A DNA stretch of 64,000 nucleotides, from assembly GCF_023008405.1 (NCBI RefSeq), contig NZ_CP095376.1:6862501-6926500 (forward strand), read 5' to 3'. The notes beneath the pieces are model-generated. The model ran no database searches and was not told the DNA's origin. It saw nothing but the letters and a program-made list of their open reading frames with translations. The stretch comes from Amycolatopsis sp. FBCC-B4732 (GTDB taxonomy: Bacteria; Actinomycetota; Actinomycetes; Mycobacteriales; Pseudonocardiaceae). Below, piece after piece: positions 1-7,955 of this stretch (the stretch's first letter is position 1; each line of letters starts with the position of its first letter). The position numbers and the translations under genes were made by a program.

Positions 1-1
1 C

Positions 2-2233
2 GACTCGGCCCAGCCGAAGAAGAGCTTCGTGAACCCGGCCGGCAACGCGCCGGTCGGCGCGAAAGTCACAGCCGACGGCAAGAAGCACGTGTCGAAGTCC
101 TACTTCACGTTCGACCTCACCGGACTGCGCGGCGCGAAGGTGCTTTCCGCGCAGCTGTGGGGCCGCGAAGCCACGGTCGCCGACTGCTCGGCGCCCCGGG
201 CGACCGAGCTGTGGGTGACGGCGCCGTCGGCGAAGCCGCCGACGTGGGAGAACCAGCCCGCGGAGCTGAGCAAGCTCCCCGGCCCGGGCTCCCTCGACGT
301 CTGCCCGTCGGACTACCTCGACTGGGCCGCCGCGCCGACGCTGCAGCAGGCGATCGACGCCGGCCGCACCTCGCTGACGCTGGTGTTGCGCCTGCCCGAC
401 GGGCAGCAGCACAACCCGCGGTTCGGCCGGACCCAGCAGCCGTCGCTGACCATCAGCCTCGAGAAGAACCAGGCACCCGCCGCGGCCACCAACCTGACCA
501 CGCGCGGCAAGGCCTGCGCGGAAAGCCCCACCGTCGGCCTCGGCGACACGCGGCTTTCCGCGGTCGTCACCGACCCGGACAGCTACCAGGTCGGCGCGGA
601 GTTCGCCTGGTGGCCCGCCGGCCACCCGGACCAGCGGCAGACCACCGAACTCGGCAAGTACTGGACGCCGGGCTACCCGCTGTGGACCGAGCTCGGCCAG
701 GACCGCCTCGCCGACGGCGTCACCTACGACTGGCAGGTCCGCGGGACCGACGAGCTGACCGCCGGGCCGTGGAGCGGCACCTGCCGCTTCACCACCGACT
801 TCACCCCGCCCACGACGGCGCCGCTGGTGACGTCGACGGACTTCCCGGGCGACACCGCGCCGGCCGGCGGGGTCGGCGTACCCGGCGCCTTCACCTTCGA
901 CGCCCGGGGCGACCAGGACGTCGTTCGCTTCGCCGTCGGCGAGTCCGTCCCGCCGCAGTACGTGACCGCGGACAAGCCGGGCGGCACGGCGACCTACACG
1001 TTCACCCCGCGGACCGACGGCCCGCAACGGCTGCTCGTGCGCGGGGTCGATGCCGGCGGCAACAGCACGCCCAGCACGACCTACCGGTTCTGGGTGGGCA
1101 GCAACGGCCCGTCGATGGCCTGCGCCCCGGCCCAGGCGTTCCTCGGCGAGACGCGGCAGTGCACGTTCAGCCCGCACGGCACCGACGGCGCCACCGAGTA
1201 CCTGTACCGGATCGACGGCGGGCCGGAGGCCACCCTGCCCGCGGGACCGGACGGCACCGCCTCGTTCACCATCACGCCGACCGACGCCGCCAAGGGCTAC
1301 CGCGTCGAGGTCCGGGCGCGGATGACCAACGGGAACCTCTCCGCCGACCGGACCACGCAGATCGCGGTCGACCGCGGCCTGCCGGTGATCGACGCGCCGC
1401 CGAGCCTGATGGCCGGGCAGCCCGCGGTGTTCACCCTGCACGCCACGCTGCCGGGTTCGGCGACCTTCACCTACGACTGGGACTACGGCACCCCGGTCAC
1501 GATCCCGGTCGGCCCGGACGGCACGGCCCAGGTCACCATCACCCCGGCCGAGCAGGGCCAGCACTGGCTGCACGCGCACACGACGACCGCGGCCGGGCTG
1601 GTGTCGGCGCAGGACGAGGTCAACGTCACCGCCGTCACGAACGGGCCGAAGGTGACGAGCGCGGAGTACCCGGAGTACGCGGTCGGCGGCTACGTCACGA
1701 CGCCGGGCACCTTCACGTTCTCGTCGCCGTTGCCGGGCGCGGTGAGCTTCACCTACCGCCTCCAGGGCGCGGAGCCGGCCACGATCCCGGCGGGCCCGGA
1801 CGGGACGGCGAGCGCCGTCCTGACCCCGCTCACCGCGAGCTCGCAGTACCTGGAAACGACCACGACGTTCGCCGACGGCACGGTTTCGGCGGGCAGCTAC
1901 TACTGGTTCTCCCCGCGGTCGGCCGCCCCGCCGCTCACCTGTGACGGCAGCGGGTCCCTGCGGCCCGGCCAGGTGGTCCACTGCACGCTGACGCCGGTCC
2001 AGCCGGGTCTGGCGTCCTACGGCTACAGCGTGGACTCCGGTCCGGCGGTCACCGTCGGTCCGGGCGCCGACGGCACCGCGGCGTTCGAGTTCACGGTCCC
2101 GGCGGACCGGACGCAGTACGTGCTGCGGCTGGAGGCCTGGAGCGCCAACGCGGCCGGGCTGCGCACCGACACCTCGTACACCGCGTACTGGGTGGACGAA
2201 ACCGCGGCCGCCCGCGGCACCAAGGCGGTCTGA
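2..2233 (+). CDS. Secreted DNRLRE/fibronectin-like repeat protein, 5' end outside window
   Basis: The frame is open from base 2, ahead of the GTG at 29, so the true start and any signal peptide lie outside the window. The first ~150 residues resemble the DNRLRE module of actinobacterial surface and carbohydrate-associated proteins (a beta-rich stretch around SKSYFTFDL followed by a TWENQP segment). Next comes a fibronectin-like stretch (DGVTYDWQVRG), then about five tandem copies of an ~85-residue Ig-like repeat recognisable by GPDGTAS/GPDGTAQ and 'FTY/YGYSVD' signatures. Cysteines come in pairs, as expected of an exported protein. No enzyme motif is visible. It is probably a cell-surface or secreted binding protein; its substrate is unknown. 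A strong hairpin follows the stop. Confidence 0.75.
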   Translation, partial: DSAQPKKSFVNPAGNAPVGAKVTADGKKHVSKSYFTFDLTGLRGAKVLSAQLWGREATVADCSAPRATELWVTAPSAKPPTWENQPAELSKLPGPGSLDVCPSDYLDWAAAPTLQQAIDAGRTSLTLVLRLPDGQQHNPRFGRTQQPSLTISLEKNQAPAAATNLTTRGKACAESPTVGLGDTRLSAVVTDPDSYQVGAEFAWWPAGHPDQRQTTELGKYWTPGYPLWTELGQDRLADGVTYDWQVRGTDELTAGPWSGTCRFTTDFTPPTTAPLVTSTDFPGDTAPAGGVGVPGAFTFDARGDQDVVRFAVGESVPPQYVTADKPGGTATYTFTPRTDGPQRLLVRGVDAGGNSTPSTTYRFWVGSNGPSMACAPAQAFLGETRQCTFSPHGTDGATEYLYRIDGGPEATLPAGPDGTASFTITPTDAAKGYRVEVRARMTNGNLSADRTTQIAVDRGLPVIDAPPSLMAGQPAVFTLHATLPGSATFTYDWDYGTPVTIPVGPDGTAQVTITPAEQGQHWLHAHTTTAAGLVSAQDEVNVTAVTNGPKVTSAEYPEYAVGGYVTTPGTFTFSSPLPGAVSFTYRLQGAEPATIPAGPDGTASAVLTPLTASSQYLETTTTFADGTVSAGSYYWFSPRSAAPPLTCDGSGSLRPGQVVHCTLTPVQPGLASYGYSVDSGPAVTVGPGADGTAAFEFTVPADRTQYVLRLEAWSANAAGLRTDTSYTAYWVDETAAARGTKAV

Positions 2234-2240
2234 ACCCGGA

Positions 2241-2275
2241 CGTGACGGCCACCCGCCGTGGTGGCCGTCACGTTT
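2241..2275 (+). terminator. Rho-independent terminator of the DNRLRE gene
   Basis: A perfect 13-bp stem (2241-2253 with 2260-2272) and a 6-base loop begin 7 bases after the stop codon, followed by TTT. The end of the right arm abuts the -35 box of the next promoter. Confidence 0.8.
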
Positions 2276-2304
2276 GACCTGGAGCGCGCTCCAGCCCCTA
2301 GCGT
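2274..2304 (+). promoter_or_regulatory. MerR-type promoter with 16-bp dyad in a 19-bp spacer
   Basis: TTGACC (2274-2279) and TAGCGT (2299-2304) are separated by 19 bp. A perfect palindrome CTGGAGCG/CGCTCCAG (2279-2294) fills the spacer. The over-long spacer with a central dyad is the hallmark of promoters activated by MerR-family proteins, which untwist the spacer. The promoter drives the gene pair at 2341-3401. No merR gene is seen in the window, so the regulator would act from elsewhere. Confidence 0.75.
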
Positions 2305-2340
2305 CGTGCACGCAACGACCTGCTGGGGAAGGAACCCGCC

Positions 2341-2736
2341 ATGACCGACGAGCGCTTCGAACTCGGCCTGAAGACCCTGTCCGCCATCGACGGCGAGAGC
2401 GGGCAGCGCGTGCTCGACAACCTCGCCGACGTCTCCCCCGCGCTGGCGGAAGCCGTGGTGTCGTGGGGTTTCGGGGAGATCTACGCGCGGCCGGGACTCG
2501 CGCCGCGCGACCGCCAGCTGGTGACGCTCGGCATGCTCACCGCGCTGGGTGGCTGCGAGCCGCAGCTGGAGGTGCACGTCAACGCGTCGCTCAACGTCGG
2601 GCTCACGCCGGCGGAGATCGTCGAAGCGCTCCTGCACTCCGCGGTCTACTGTGGATTCCCGAAGGCGCTGAACGCGACCTTCACGGCCAAGAAGGTCTTC
2701 GCCGAGAGGGGGCTGCTGCCGGTGACGAGCGCATGA
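2341..2736 (+). CDS. Carboxymuconolactone decarboxylase family protein
   Basis: A 131-residue protein of the CMD/AhpD-like helical fold. The segment ARPGLAPRDRQLVTLGMLTALGG followed by a C...H pair (GCEPQLEVH) and GLTPAEIVE is typical of the small CMD proteins that are usually encoded beside oxidoreductases. Family members include gamma-carboxymuconolactone decarboxylases and AhpD-type thiol peroxidase partners. The CxxC of AhpD is absent here, so peroxidase activity is unlikely. ATG start is preceded by GGAAGGAAC. Its stop overlaps the next start (ATGA), so the two are translationally coupled under a MerR-type promoter. Confidence 0.85.
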   Translation: MTDERFELGLKTLSAIDGESGQRVLDNLADVSPALAEAVVSWGFGEIYARPGLAPRDRQLVTLGMLTALGGCEPQLEVHVNASLNVGLTPAEIVEALLHSAVYCGFPKALNATFTAKKVFAERGLLPVTSA

Positions 2737-3401
2737 GGGTGGTCCTGTTCGGCGCGACCGGCATGGTCGGCCAGGGCGTGCTGCGGGAATGCCTGCGCGA
2801 CGAACGGGTCGAGGCGGTGCTGGTGGTCGGCCGGTCCCCGGTCGGCACCAGCCACCCGAAGCTGCGCGAAGTCGTCGAGAAGGATCTGTTCGCGCTGGAG
2901 CCGATCATCGGGTACGACACCTGCTTCTTCTGCCTCGGGGTGTCGTCGGTGGGCGTGGCGCCGGAGGAGTACGAGCGGATCACCTACCAGCTCACCCTTT
3001 CGGTGGCCCGGAAGCTCCCGGACGGCACCACTTTCGGGTACGTCTCGGGCGCGAGCACCGACAGCACCGAACGCGGCCGCGTGCGCTGGGCCCGCGTCAA
3101 AGGGGCGACGGAGAACGCGCTGGCGCGGCTGCCGCTGCCGCTGCGGACGTTCGCCTTCCGCCCCGGCTACATCCAGCCGCTGCACGGCATCACGTCGAAG
3201 ACCCCGCTGTACCGGGTGCTCTACCGCGTCGCGATGCCGCTGTACCCGGTGCTGAAGCGGCTGTTCCCGCGCGCGGTGACGACCACGGAGGACATCGGGC
3301 TCGCGATGCTGGCGGTGGCTTCGTCGGGATACGAGAAGCCGATCTTGGAGAACGCCGACATCACCGCCCTCGCGCGACGAGACCGGCCAGCAGGTTCGTG
3401 A
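2733..3401 (+). CDS. NAD(P)-binding Rossmann protein (atypical SDR)
   Basis: 222 residues starting at the ATG that overlaps the upstream stop. The N-terminus MRVVLFGATGMVGQGV is a Rossmann nucleotide-binding loop (GATGMVGQG). A conserved 'CFFCLGVSS' strand and 'FRPGYIQP' near residue 145 are typical of atypical short-chain dehydrogenases of the NmrA/HIM-like type that often accompany CMD proteins. A catalytic YxxxK is not clear, so it may be a nucleotide-binding oxidoreductase or a sensor. It runs convergently into the TetR gene with a 41-bp overlap. Confidence 0.75.
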   Translation: MRVVLFGATGMVGQGVLRECLRDERVEAVLVVGRSPVGTSHPKLREVVEKDLFALEPIIGYDTCFFCLGVSSVGVAPEEYERITYQLTLSVARKLPDGTTFGYVSGASTDSTERGRVRWARVKGATENALARLPLPLRTFAFRPGYIQPLHGITSKTPLYRVLYRVAMPLYPVLKRLFPRAVTTTEDIGLAMLAVASSGYEKPILENADITALARRDRPAGS

Positions 3402-4011
3402 GGCTCTCCGCCACCACCGCTTCGAACCCCGGCGCGCCCCCGGCCTCGGCCGTCGCCAGCGCCACCGCCTCCGTCGGGTTCGCGTAAGGCCACGCCCCGG
3501 ACACGACGACCACGACCGCGCGGGCGAACACCCGGGCCGCTTCCGCCGACAGTTCGGGGACCTCGGCGCGCACCAGGGACGCCAGCCGGTCGAGGTTCGC
3601 GGCCGCGCGCTGCTTGAAGCCGCGGGCGAAGTCCACGGAGATGTTGCGTTCCAGCACCGGGGCCATCGCGCTGATCAGCTCGCACAGCAGCGGCCGCTCG
3701 GCCAGCGTCGCGGCGATCGTCCCGGCGATCCGCTCCGCGCGCGCGAAGGGCGGGCCCGGCAGCTCCCCGAACGCGAGCTCGTCGAGCCACGCCGTCCACA
3801 AGCCGTCGAGCACCTCGAGGAAGATCGCTTCGCGGCTGTCGAAGTAGCGGAGCACATTGGACTTCGCGAGCCCGACGCGGCAGGCCAGCTCCCGCAGGCT
3901 GGTCTCGGCGACCGGCCGCTGCGCGAGCAGTTCCCGGGCGGCGGCGAGGATCGCGGTGCGGCGCGCCGCGACCTGCTCGGGACGGCGGGCGCGCTGGAAT
4001 CCGGCGCTCAT
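3361..4011 (-). CDS. TetR/AcrR family transcriptional regulator
   Basis: 216 residues. The helix-turn-helix covers roughly residues 18-60 (RTAILAAARELLAQ ... TSLRELACRVGLAKSNVLRYFDSREAIFLEVL), the classic TetR N-terminal domain. The C-terminal part is a variable helical ligand domain of the TetR_C type. The ATG at 4011 gives the usual N-terminus ahead of the HTH. Its target is not evident. It is convergent with the oxidoreductase pair and followed upstream by the PGPGW protein in the same direction. Confidence 0.88.
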   Translation of the reverse strand: MSAGFQRARRPEQVAARRTAILAAARELLAQRPVAETSLRELACRVGLAKSNVLRYFDSREAIFLEVLDGLWTAWLDELAFGELPGPPFARAERIAGTIAATLAERPLLCELISAMAPVLERNISVDFARGFKQRAAANLDRLASLVRAEVPELSAEAARVFARAVVVVVSGAWPYANPTEAVALATAEAGGAPGFEAVVAESLTNLLAGLVARGR

Positions 4012-4028
4012 GGCGCCGACGGTACCGC

Positions 4029-4451
4029 TCAGTCGCGGTGGGCGGCCGGTTCCGCGCGGCGCGACTTGACCCGGCGGTAGCTCCAGATCAGCAGCGCGAA
4101 CAGGATCACCGACGACAGGATCAGGCTCGACCCGGTGCTCCAGCCGCCGAACGGCAGCGACTTCACCAGGCCCCAGACGATCCCCGCGGCCAGCAGCGCC
4201 AGCCCGGCCAGCACCGAGCCGGCGATCCGCAGCGGCGAGGACACGCTGTCCTCGGCCGCCTTCATCGCGCGGTCGCGGACCGGGTCGACGTACTTCTCGA
4301 GCGCCGGGAACTCCGAAGCGAGCAGCAGCAGCCCGGCGAGCACGAGCAGCAGCCCGGGCCCGGGCAGGACGAGGAGCAGCACCCCGACCACCAGCAGGAC
4401 CACGCCCGCCGTCGCTATCGAGATGCGCTTGGCCTGTTTCCCGATGCCCAC
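4029..4451 (-). CDS. PGPGW-like small transmembrane protein
   Basis: 140 residues beginning at GTG 4451, chosen because GGGAGTGG lies just upstream. A hydrophobic pair of helices (residues ~10-45) contains LPGPGLLLVLAGLLLLASEFP, close to the PGPGW family of putative transmembrane proteins (TIGR02611-like). Two more membrane segments lie in the second half, and the C-terminus is basic. Function of the family is unknown. The start lies inside the 3' end of the serine hydrolase gene (37-bp overlap), implying one transcript. Confidence 0.7.
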   Translation of the reverse strand: MGIGKQAKRISIATAGVVLLVVGVLLLVLPGPGLLLVLAGLLLLASEFPALEKYVDPVRDRAMKAAEDSVSSPLRIAGSVLAGLALLAAGIVWGLVKSLPFGGWSTGSSLILSSVILFALLIWSYRRVKSRRAEPAAHRD

Positions 4452-5845
4452 GCCACCACTCCCGTCGTTTCGCCCGATTCTTCCCGTCGCGGGCGCCGCC
4501 TGCCACTCACGAGCGCGGATACCCGCGCGAGGGCGACCGCAAAGCCCGCCGCGGCCACCAGTCCGAGCGCGGCCACCAGACCCGGCCAGACGTAGAGCAC
4601 CTGGGCGTAGGTCCCCTGCCGTCCCGCGAAGACCACGCCCAGCAACCGGGGCAGGAACGCGAGCACCACGAGCGGCACCAGCGGCGGTGCCACGCGCCAC
4701 CACCGGGGCTTGCGCCGGGCCCGCCGGACACCGAGCACGGCCAGTCCCACCGCGAGCAGCGCCAGGGCCCCGAGCACCCGGTCGGCGGTCACCCCGGCGG
4801 GCAACGACACCGCGGGCGCGCCACCGGTCAGCAGGTCCGCGAGGCCCTGGGCCAGCAGCTCGGCCTCGTTGTCCAGGGCCATGCCCATGTTCGTCACGAC
4901 GGCGATGCCGTAGCCGCCGGGCAGCAGAACCTGCGCCGCGGTGTGGGAGAACCAGTCGCCGGTGTGCGAGACCCGGCCGTCCCGGACCGTCCAGCCCAGC
5001 GCGTAGCCGCGGCCGGGAGCCGGGGTGTGCGCGAGCGCGTTCGACGCCGGTGAGAGCGCGCCACCGCCGTCGCGCTGGGCGAGCAGCCACTTCGCCAGGT
5101 CCTCGGCGGTGCTCAGGACGCCGTGGCTGCCGCCGGTGAACCAGTCCGGTTCGGCTGCCGGGACCTCGATCCCGAAGGCGCGGACATACCCCTCGGTGCC
5201 GGCCGGCGGCGTGTCGACGGTGGTACTCGCCGTCATCCCCAGCGGCCCGAACACCCGCGTGCGCAGGTACTCCGCGAACGGCTGCCCGGCCACCACCTCG
5301 ACGATCCGGGCGGCCACCTCGTAGTTCGGGTTGTGGTAGTGGAATTCGGCTCCCGGCTCGCTCGCCAGCGGCGCCGCACGCAGCCGCGTCACCGCTTCGG
5401 CGAGGGTGCGCGGCTGCGCGAGCTTGAGGTCGGGGAACGCGGAGTCGGCCATCCCCGACGTCTGGTCCAGCAGCATCCGGACGGTGATCCGGGCACCCCG
5501 CGGGTCGGCGAGGCGGAAGTCCGGGAGGTACCGCGTGACCGGCTCGTCGAGCCCGATCCGGCCGGCGTCGACCAGCTGGAGCGCCGCGAACGCCGTCATG
5601 GACTTGCTCACCGACGCGATTGGCAGCCGGGTCGCCGCGGTCACCGGCGCGCCCGCGGCGTCGTGGCCGTAGCCCGCGACGCGCACGACATCGCCGCCGC
5701 GGGTGACGGCGACCGCGGCCCCGGGCAGGCCGGTGTGGTCGAGGTAGGCGCGGACGTAGCCGTCGACGTCCGGGGCCGGCGTCGCGGCGGCCGGGGTCGC
5801 GGTGGCCGGCAGCAGGACCGCCAGCAGAAGGAAAAGCCTGGTCAT
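4415..5845 (-). CDS. Serine hydrolase, class C beta-lactamase/PBP4-like, with C-terminal membrane domain
   Basis: 476 residues. A signal peptide covers residues 1-22. The penicillin-binding/beta-lactamase fold shows SVSK (S78, K81) as SxxK, YHN (Y170) as YxN and HTG in SHTGDW as the KTG equivalent. After ~340 residues the chain continues into four hydrophobic segments, so the catalytic domain is external and tethered. Family members are D-aminopeptidases, esterases and carboxypeptidases; substrate cannot be predicted. A basic tail carries the overlapping start of the next gene. Confidence 0.85.
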   Translation of the reverse strand: MTRLFLLLAVLLPATATPAAATPAPDVDGYVRAYLDHTGLPGAAVAVTRGGDVVRVAGYGHDAAGAPVTAATRLPIASVSKSMTAFAALQLVDAGRIGLDEPVTRYLPDFRLADPRGARITVRMLLDQTSGMADSAFPDLKLAQPRTLAEAVTRLRAAPLASEPGAEFHYHNPNYEVAARIVEVVAGQPFAEYLRTRVFGPLGMTASTTVDTPPAGTEGYVRAFGIEVPAAEPDWFTGGSHGVLSTAEDLAKWLLAQRDGGGALSPASNALAHTPAPGRGYALGWTVRDGRVSHTGDWFSHTAAQVLLPGGYGIAVVTNMGMALDNEAELLAQGLADLLTGGAPAVSLPAGVTADRVLGALALLAVGLAVLGVRRARRKPRWWRVAPPLVPLVVLAFLPRLLGVVFAGRQGTYAQVLYVWPGLVAALGLVAAAGFAVALARVSALVSGRRRPRREESGETTGVVAWASGNRPSASR

Positions 5846-5950
5846 GCGGGTAAAACTAGGGATCCCGCCGGCCGGCCACCGCTGCCGGACGACGTCGGCG
5901 ACCCCCTACTTTCGGCACCTCCTTGACGGCCTCCGCCTACCCTGCCATAG

Positions 5951-5984
5951 TCAACAAATCGGTTGATAAACAGATTGGTTGATA
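5951..5984 (+). promoter_or_regulatory. Likely ArsR operator: dyad plus repeated GGTTGATA
   Basis: TCAAC (5951-5955) and GTTGA (5962-5966) form a dyad with a 6-bp gap, the usual layout for ArsR-family sites. GGTTGATA occurs twice, at 5961-5968 and 5977-5984, spaced 16 bp. The block sits directly before the ArsR ATG at 5988, so autoregulation is the simplest reading. Confidence 0.55.
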
Positions 5985-5987
5985 AAG

Positions 5988-6323
5988 ATGGCGCTTGACG
6001 AGGCGGGACTGGACCGGGCGTTCACCGCGCTCGGCGACCCGGTGCGCCGGGCGCTCGTCGCCCGGCTCTCCCGCGGCGAAGCGACGGTCAACGAGCTGGC
6101 CGAGCCCTTCGAGATCACCAAGCAGGCGATCTCGCGGCACATCCAGGTGCTGGAACAGGCCGGCTTGATCACGCGAAGCCGTGACGGCCAGCGCCGGCCG
6201 TGCCACCTCGTCCCGGCCGCCCTCGAAACCCTCACCGGCTGGATCGACACCTACCGGCTGGCCACCGAACGCACCTACCGGCGGCTCGACGCCGTCCTGG
6301 AGACCCTGGAGGAAGCAGAATGA
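5988..6323 (+). CDS. ArsR-family transcriptional regulator
   Basis: 111 residues, winged helix throughout (FTALGDPVRRALVARLSRGEATVNELAEPFEITKQAISRHIQVLEQAGLI). It lacks the CxC metal site of ArsR/SmtB sensors and belongs to the non-metal type usually paired with an SRPBCC gene, as here. The ATG at 5988 lacks a good Shine-Dalgarno and lies at the end of an AT-rich repeat block, so translation may be leaderless; an upstream TTG at 5979 is possible but less likely. Its stop overlaps the next ATG. It probably represses its own operon. Confidence 0.9.
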   Translation: MALDEAGLDRAFTALGDPVRRALVARLSRGEATVNELAEPFEITKQAISRHIQVLEQAGLITRSRDGQRRPCHLVPAALETLTGWIDTYRLATERTYRRLDAVLETLEEAE

Positions 6324-6775
6324 GCACCACCATCACCGCGCAGCCCGGCACCCCGTTCATCGAGCTCACCCGCGAGTTCGCGGCTTCGCCGGACAAGGTC
6401 CTGCGCGCCCACACCGACCCGGAGCTCGTCGTCCGCTGGCTGGGCCCGCGGGGCATGGAGATGGAGCTCCTCGAGTTCGACGCCCGCTCGGGCGGCGGCT
6501 ACCACTACGTCCACCGCGACGACCGCGGCGAGTACCGCTTCCGCGGCGTCTTCCACACGGTGAGCGCCGACCGGATCATCCAGACCTTCGAGTTCGAGGG
6601 CGCGCCCGGCGAGGTCTGCCTGGAGTCGCTGTCCCTGATCGACCTCGGCGGCCGCACGCGGCTCGAGAGCCGTTCGGTGTTCCCGTCGGTCGAGGCCCGC
6701 GACGCGGCCGTGGAAAGCGGCATGAGCACCGGGATCACGCAGTCGTACGAGCGCCTCGACGAGGTGCTGGCGTGA
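6320..6775 (+). CDS. SRPBCC (AHSA1-like) domain protein
   Basis: 151 residues of the START/Bet v1-like fold: ELTREFAASPDKVLRAHTDPELVVRWLGP at the N-terminus and the GGGYHYVHRDD strand are typical of 'activator of HSP90 ATPase homolog' domain proteins. These small hydrophobic-pocket proteins are commonly co-transcribed with an ArsR regulator. Ligand unknown. It starts in the ATGA overlap with arsR and ends in a GTGA overlap with the reductase, so three genes form one operon. Confidence 0.88.
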   Translation: MSTTITAQPGTPFIELTREFAASPDKVLRAHTDPELVVRWLGPRGMEMELLEFDARSGGGYHYVHRDDRGEYRFRGVFHTVSADRIIQTFEFEGAPGEVCLESLSLIDLGGRTRLESRSVFPSVEARDAAVESGMSTGITQSYERLDEVLA

Positions 6776-7371
6776 CGACGGTCGCGAGCTTCTGCATGTC
6801 ACTCGACGGGTTCGTGGCGCGGCCCGACGACAGCGTCGGGCCGCTCTTCGACTGGTACACCGCCGGTGACGTCGAGCTGCCGATGGTCGGCTACCCGATC
6901 ACGTTCCGCGTCGCGACGTCGAGCGCGGGCTACCTGCGAGAACTGCTGGATTCGGCGCGCCACAGCGCTTTCGTCTGCGGCCGCCGGGTGTTCGACCACA
7001 CCCACGGCTGGGGCGGGAACCCGCCCGGCGGCGGGAAGGCGTTCGTCGTCACGCACCGGCCGCCGCCGCCGGACTGGTCCGCGGAGAACCTGGCGCCGTT
7101 CACGTTCGTCGGCGACGTCGCCACGGCGATCGAGCGGGCGAAGGCGGCCGGGAACGGCGACGTCGGTGTCTCCGGACCGGACATCGCCCGGCAGTGCCTG
7201 CGCCTGGGCCTGCTGGACGAGGTGCGGATCGACCTCGTCCCGGTGTTCCTCGGCGAGGGTGTGCGCTACTTCGACGACCTCGGCGGCACCGGCGCCGAAC
7301 TCGAACGCGTCGAGGTCGTCGCCGGCGACGGCGTCACCCACCTGCGGTACCGGGTGCACTACCCGTCCTGA
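6772..7371 (+). CDS. Dihydrofolate reductase family protein (RibD C-terminal-like)
   Basis: 199 residues. VASFCMSLDGFVARPDD at the N-terminus, FVCGRRVFDHTHGW, and DVGVSGPDIARQCLRLGLLDEVRIDLVPVFLGEGVRYF near the C-terminus match the RibD_C/DHFR-like family of NADPH-dependent reductases. Family members are mostly of unknown substrate. The GTG start overlaps the SRPBCC stop. The gene converges with the FMN reductase (13-bp overlap). Confidence 0.88.
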   Translation: MTTVASFCMSLDGFVARPDDSVGPLFDWYTAGDVELPMVGYPITFRVATSSAGYLRELLDSARHSAFVCGRRVFDHTHGWGGNPPGGGKAFVVTHRPPPPDWSAENLAPFTFVGDVATAIERAKAAGNGDVGVSGPDIARQCLRLGLLDEVRIDLVPVFLGEGVRYFDDLGGTGAELERVEVVAGDGVTHLRYRVHYPS

Positions 7372-7955
7372 GTGGACACTTCCGCCAGCAGCCGGTCGAA
7401 GGGCACGAAATCCGGCTCGGCGACGGCCGCGGGACGCCCCGCGGCCAGCGAAGCCAGCTCCGCGCCGGCCTTCTCGACCCGCCGTTGCAGCGCGCCTTCG
7501 CCGCCGCCCCAGTCGGACGAAGCCGCGTACACGCCCGTCGCGACCGGGTCCGCCTTCAGGTACCCGAACAGCGGGCGCAGCTGGTAGTCGAGCACCAGCG
7601 AGTGCCGCTCGGTGCCGCCGGTCGCGCCGAGCAGCACCGGCTTGCCCACCAGCGAATCCGCGTCGAGCACGTCGAAGAAGGACTTGAACAGGCCGCTGTA
7701 GCCGGCCGTGAACACCGGCGTCACCGCGATCAGCGCGTCCGCGCCGGTCACCGCGTCGATCGCGGTGCGCAGCTCCGGGCTCGGGAAGCCGGTGAGCAGG
7801 TTCTTCGTGACGTCGAGGGCGATGTCGCGCAGCTCCACGACGGTCACGGAGACCGGTTCGCCGGCCGCGGCGACGGTCGCCGCGGCCAGCCGGTCGGCCA
7901 GCAACCGGGTCGACGAGGGCACCGAAAGCCCCGCCGTCACCACCGTGAGCTTCAT
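7359..7955 (-). CDS. NADPH-dependent FMN reductase (CE1759-like)
   Basis: 198 residues with flavodoxin-like fold: MKLTVVTAGLSVPSSTRLLADRL (phosphate-binding loop), TPVFTAGYSGLFKSFFDVLD and VLLGATGGTERHSL. It would supply reduced FMN to the adjacent LLM monooxygenase. The ATG overlaps the monooxygenase stop (ATGA), so the pair is co-translated. The pairing is typical of actinobacterial CE1758/CE1759 two-component systems. Confidence 0.85.
   Translation of the reverse strand: MKLTVVTAGLSVPSSTRLLADRLAAATVAAAGEPVSVTVVELRDIALDVTKNLLTGFPSPELRTAIDAVTGADALIAVTPVFTAGYSGLFKSFFDVLDADSLVGKPVLLGATGGTERHSLVLDYQLRPLFGYLKADPVATGVYAASSDWGGGEGALQRRVEKAGAELASLAAGRPAAVAEPDFVPFDRLLAEVSTQDG

Noticed and set aside
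850..2200. Direct DNA repeats suggesting CRISPR
   Set aside because: They are codons of tandem protein repeats with variable spacing, not identical units.
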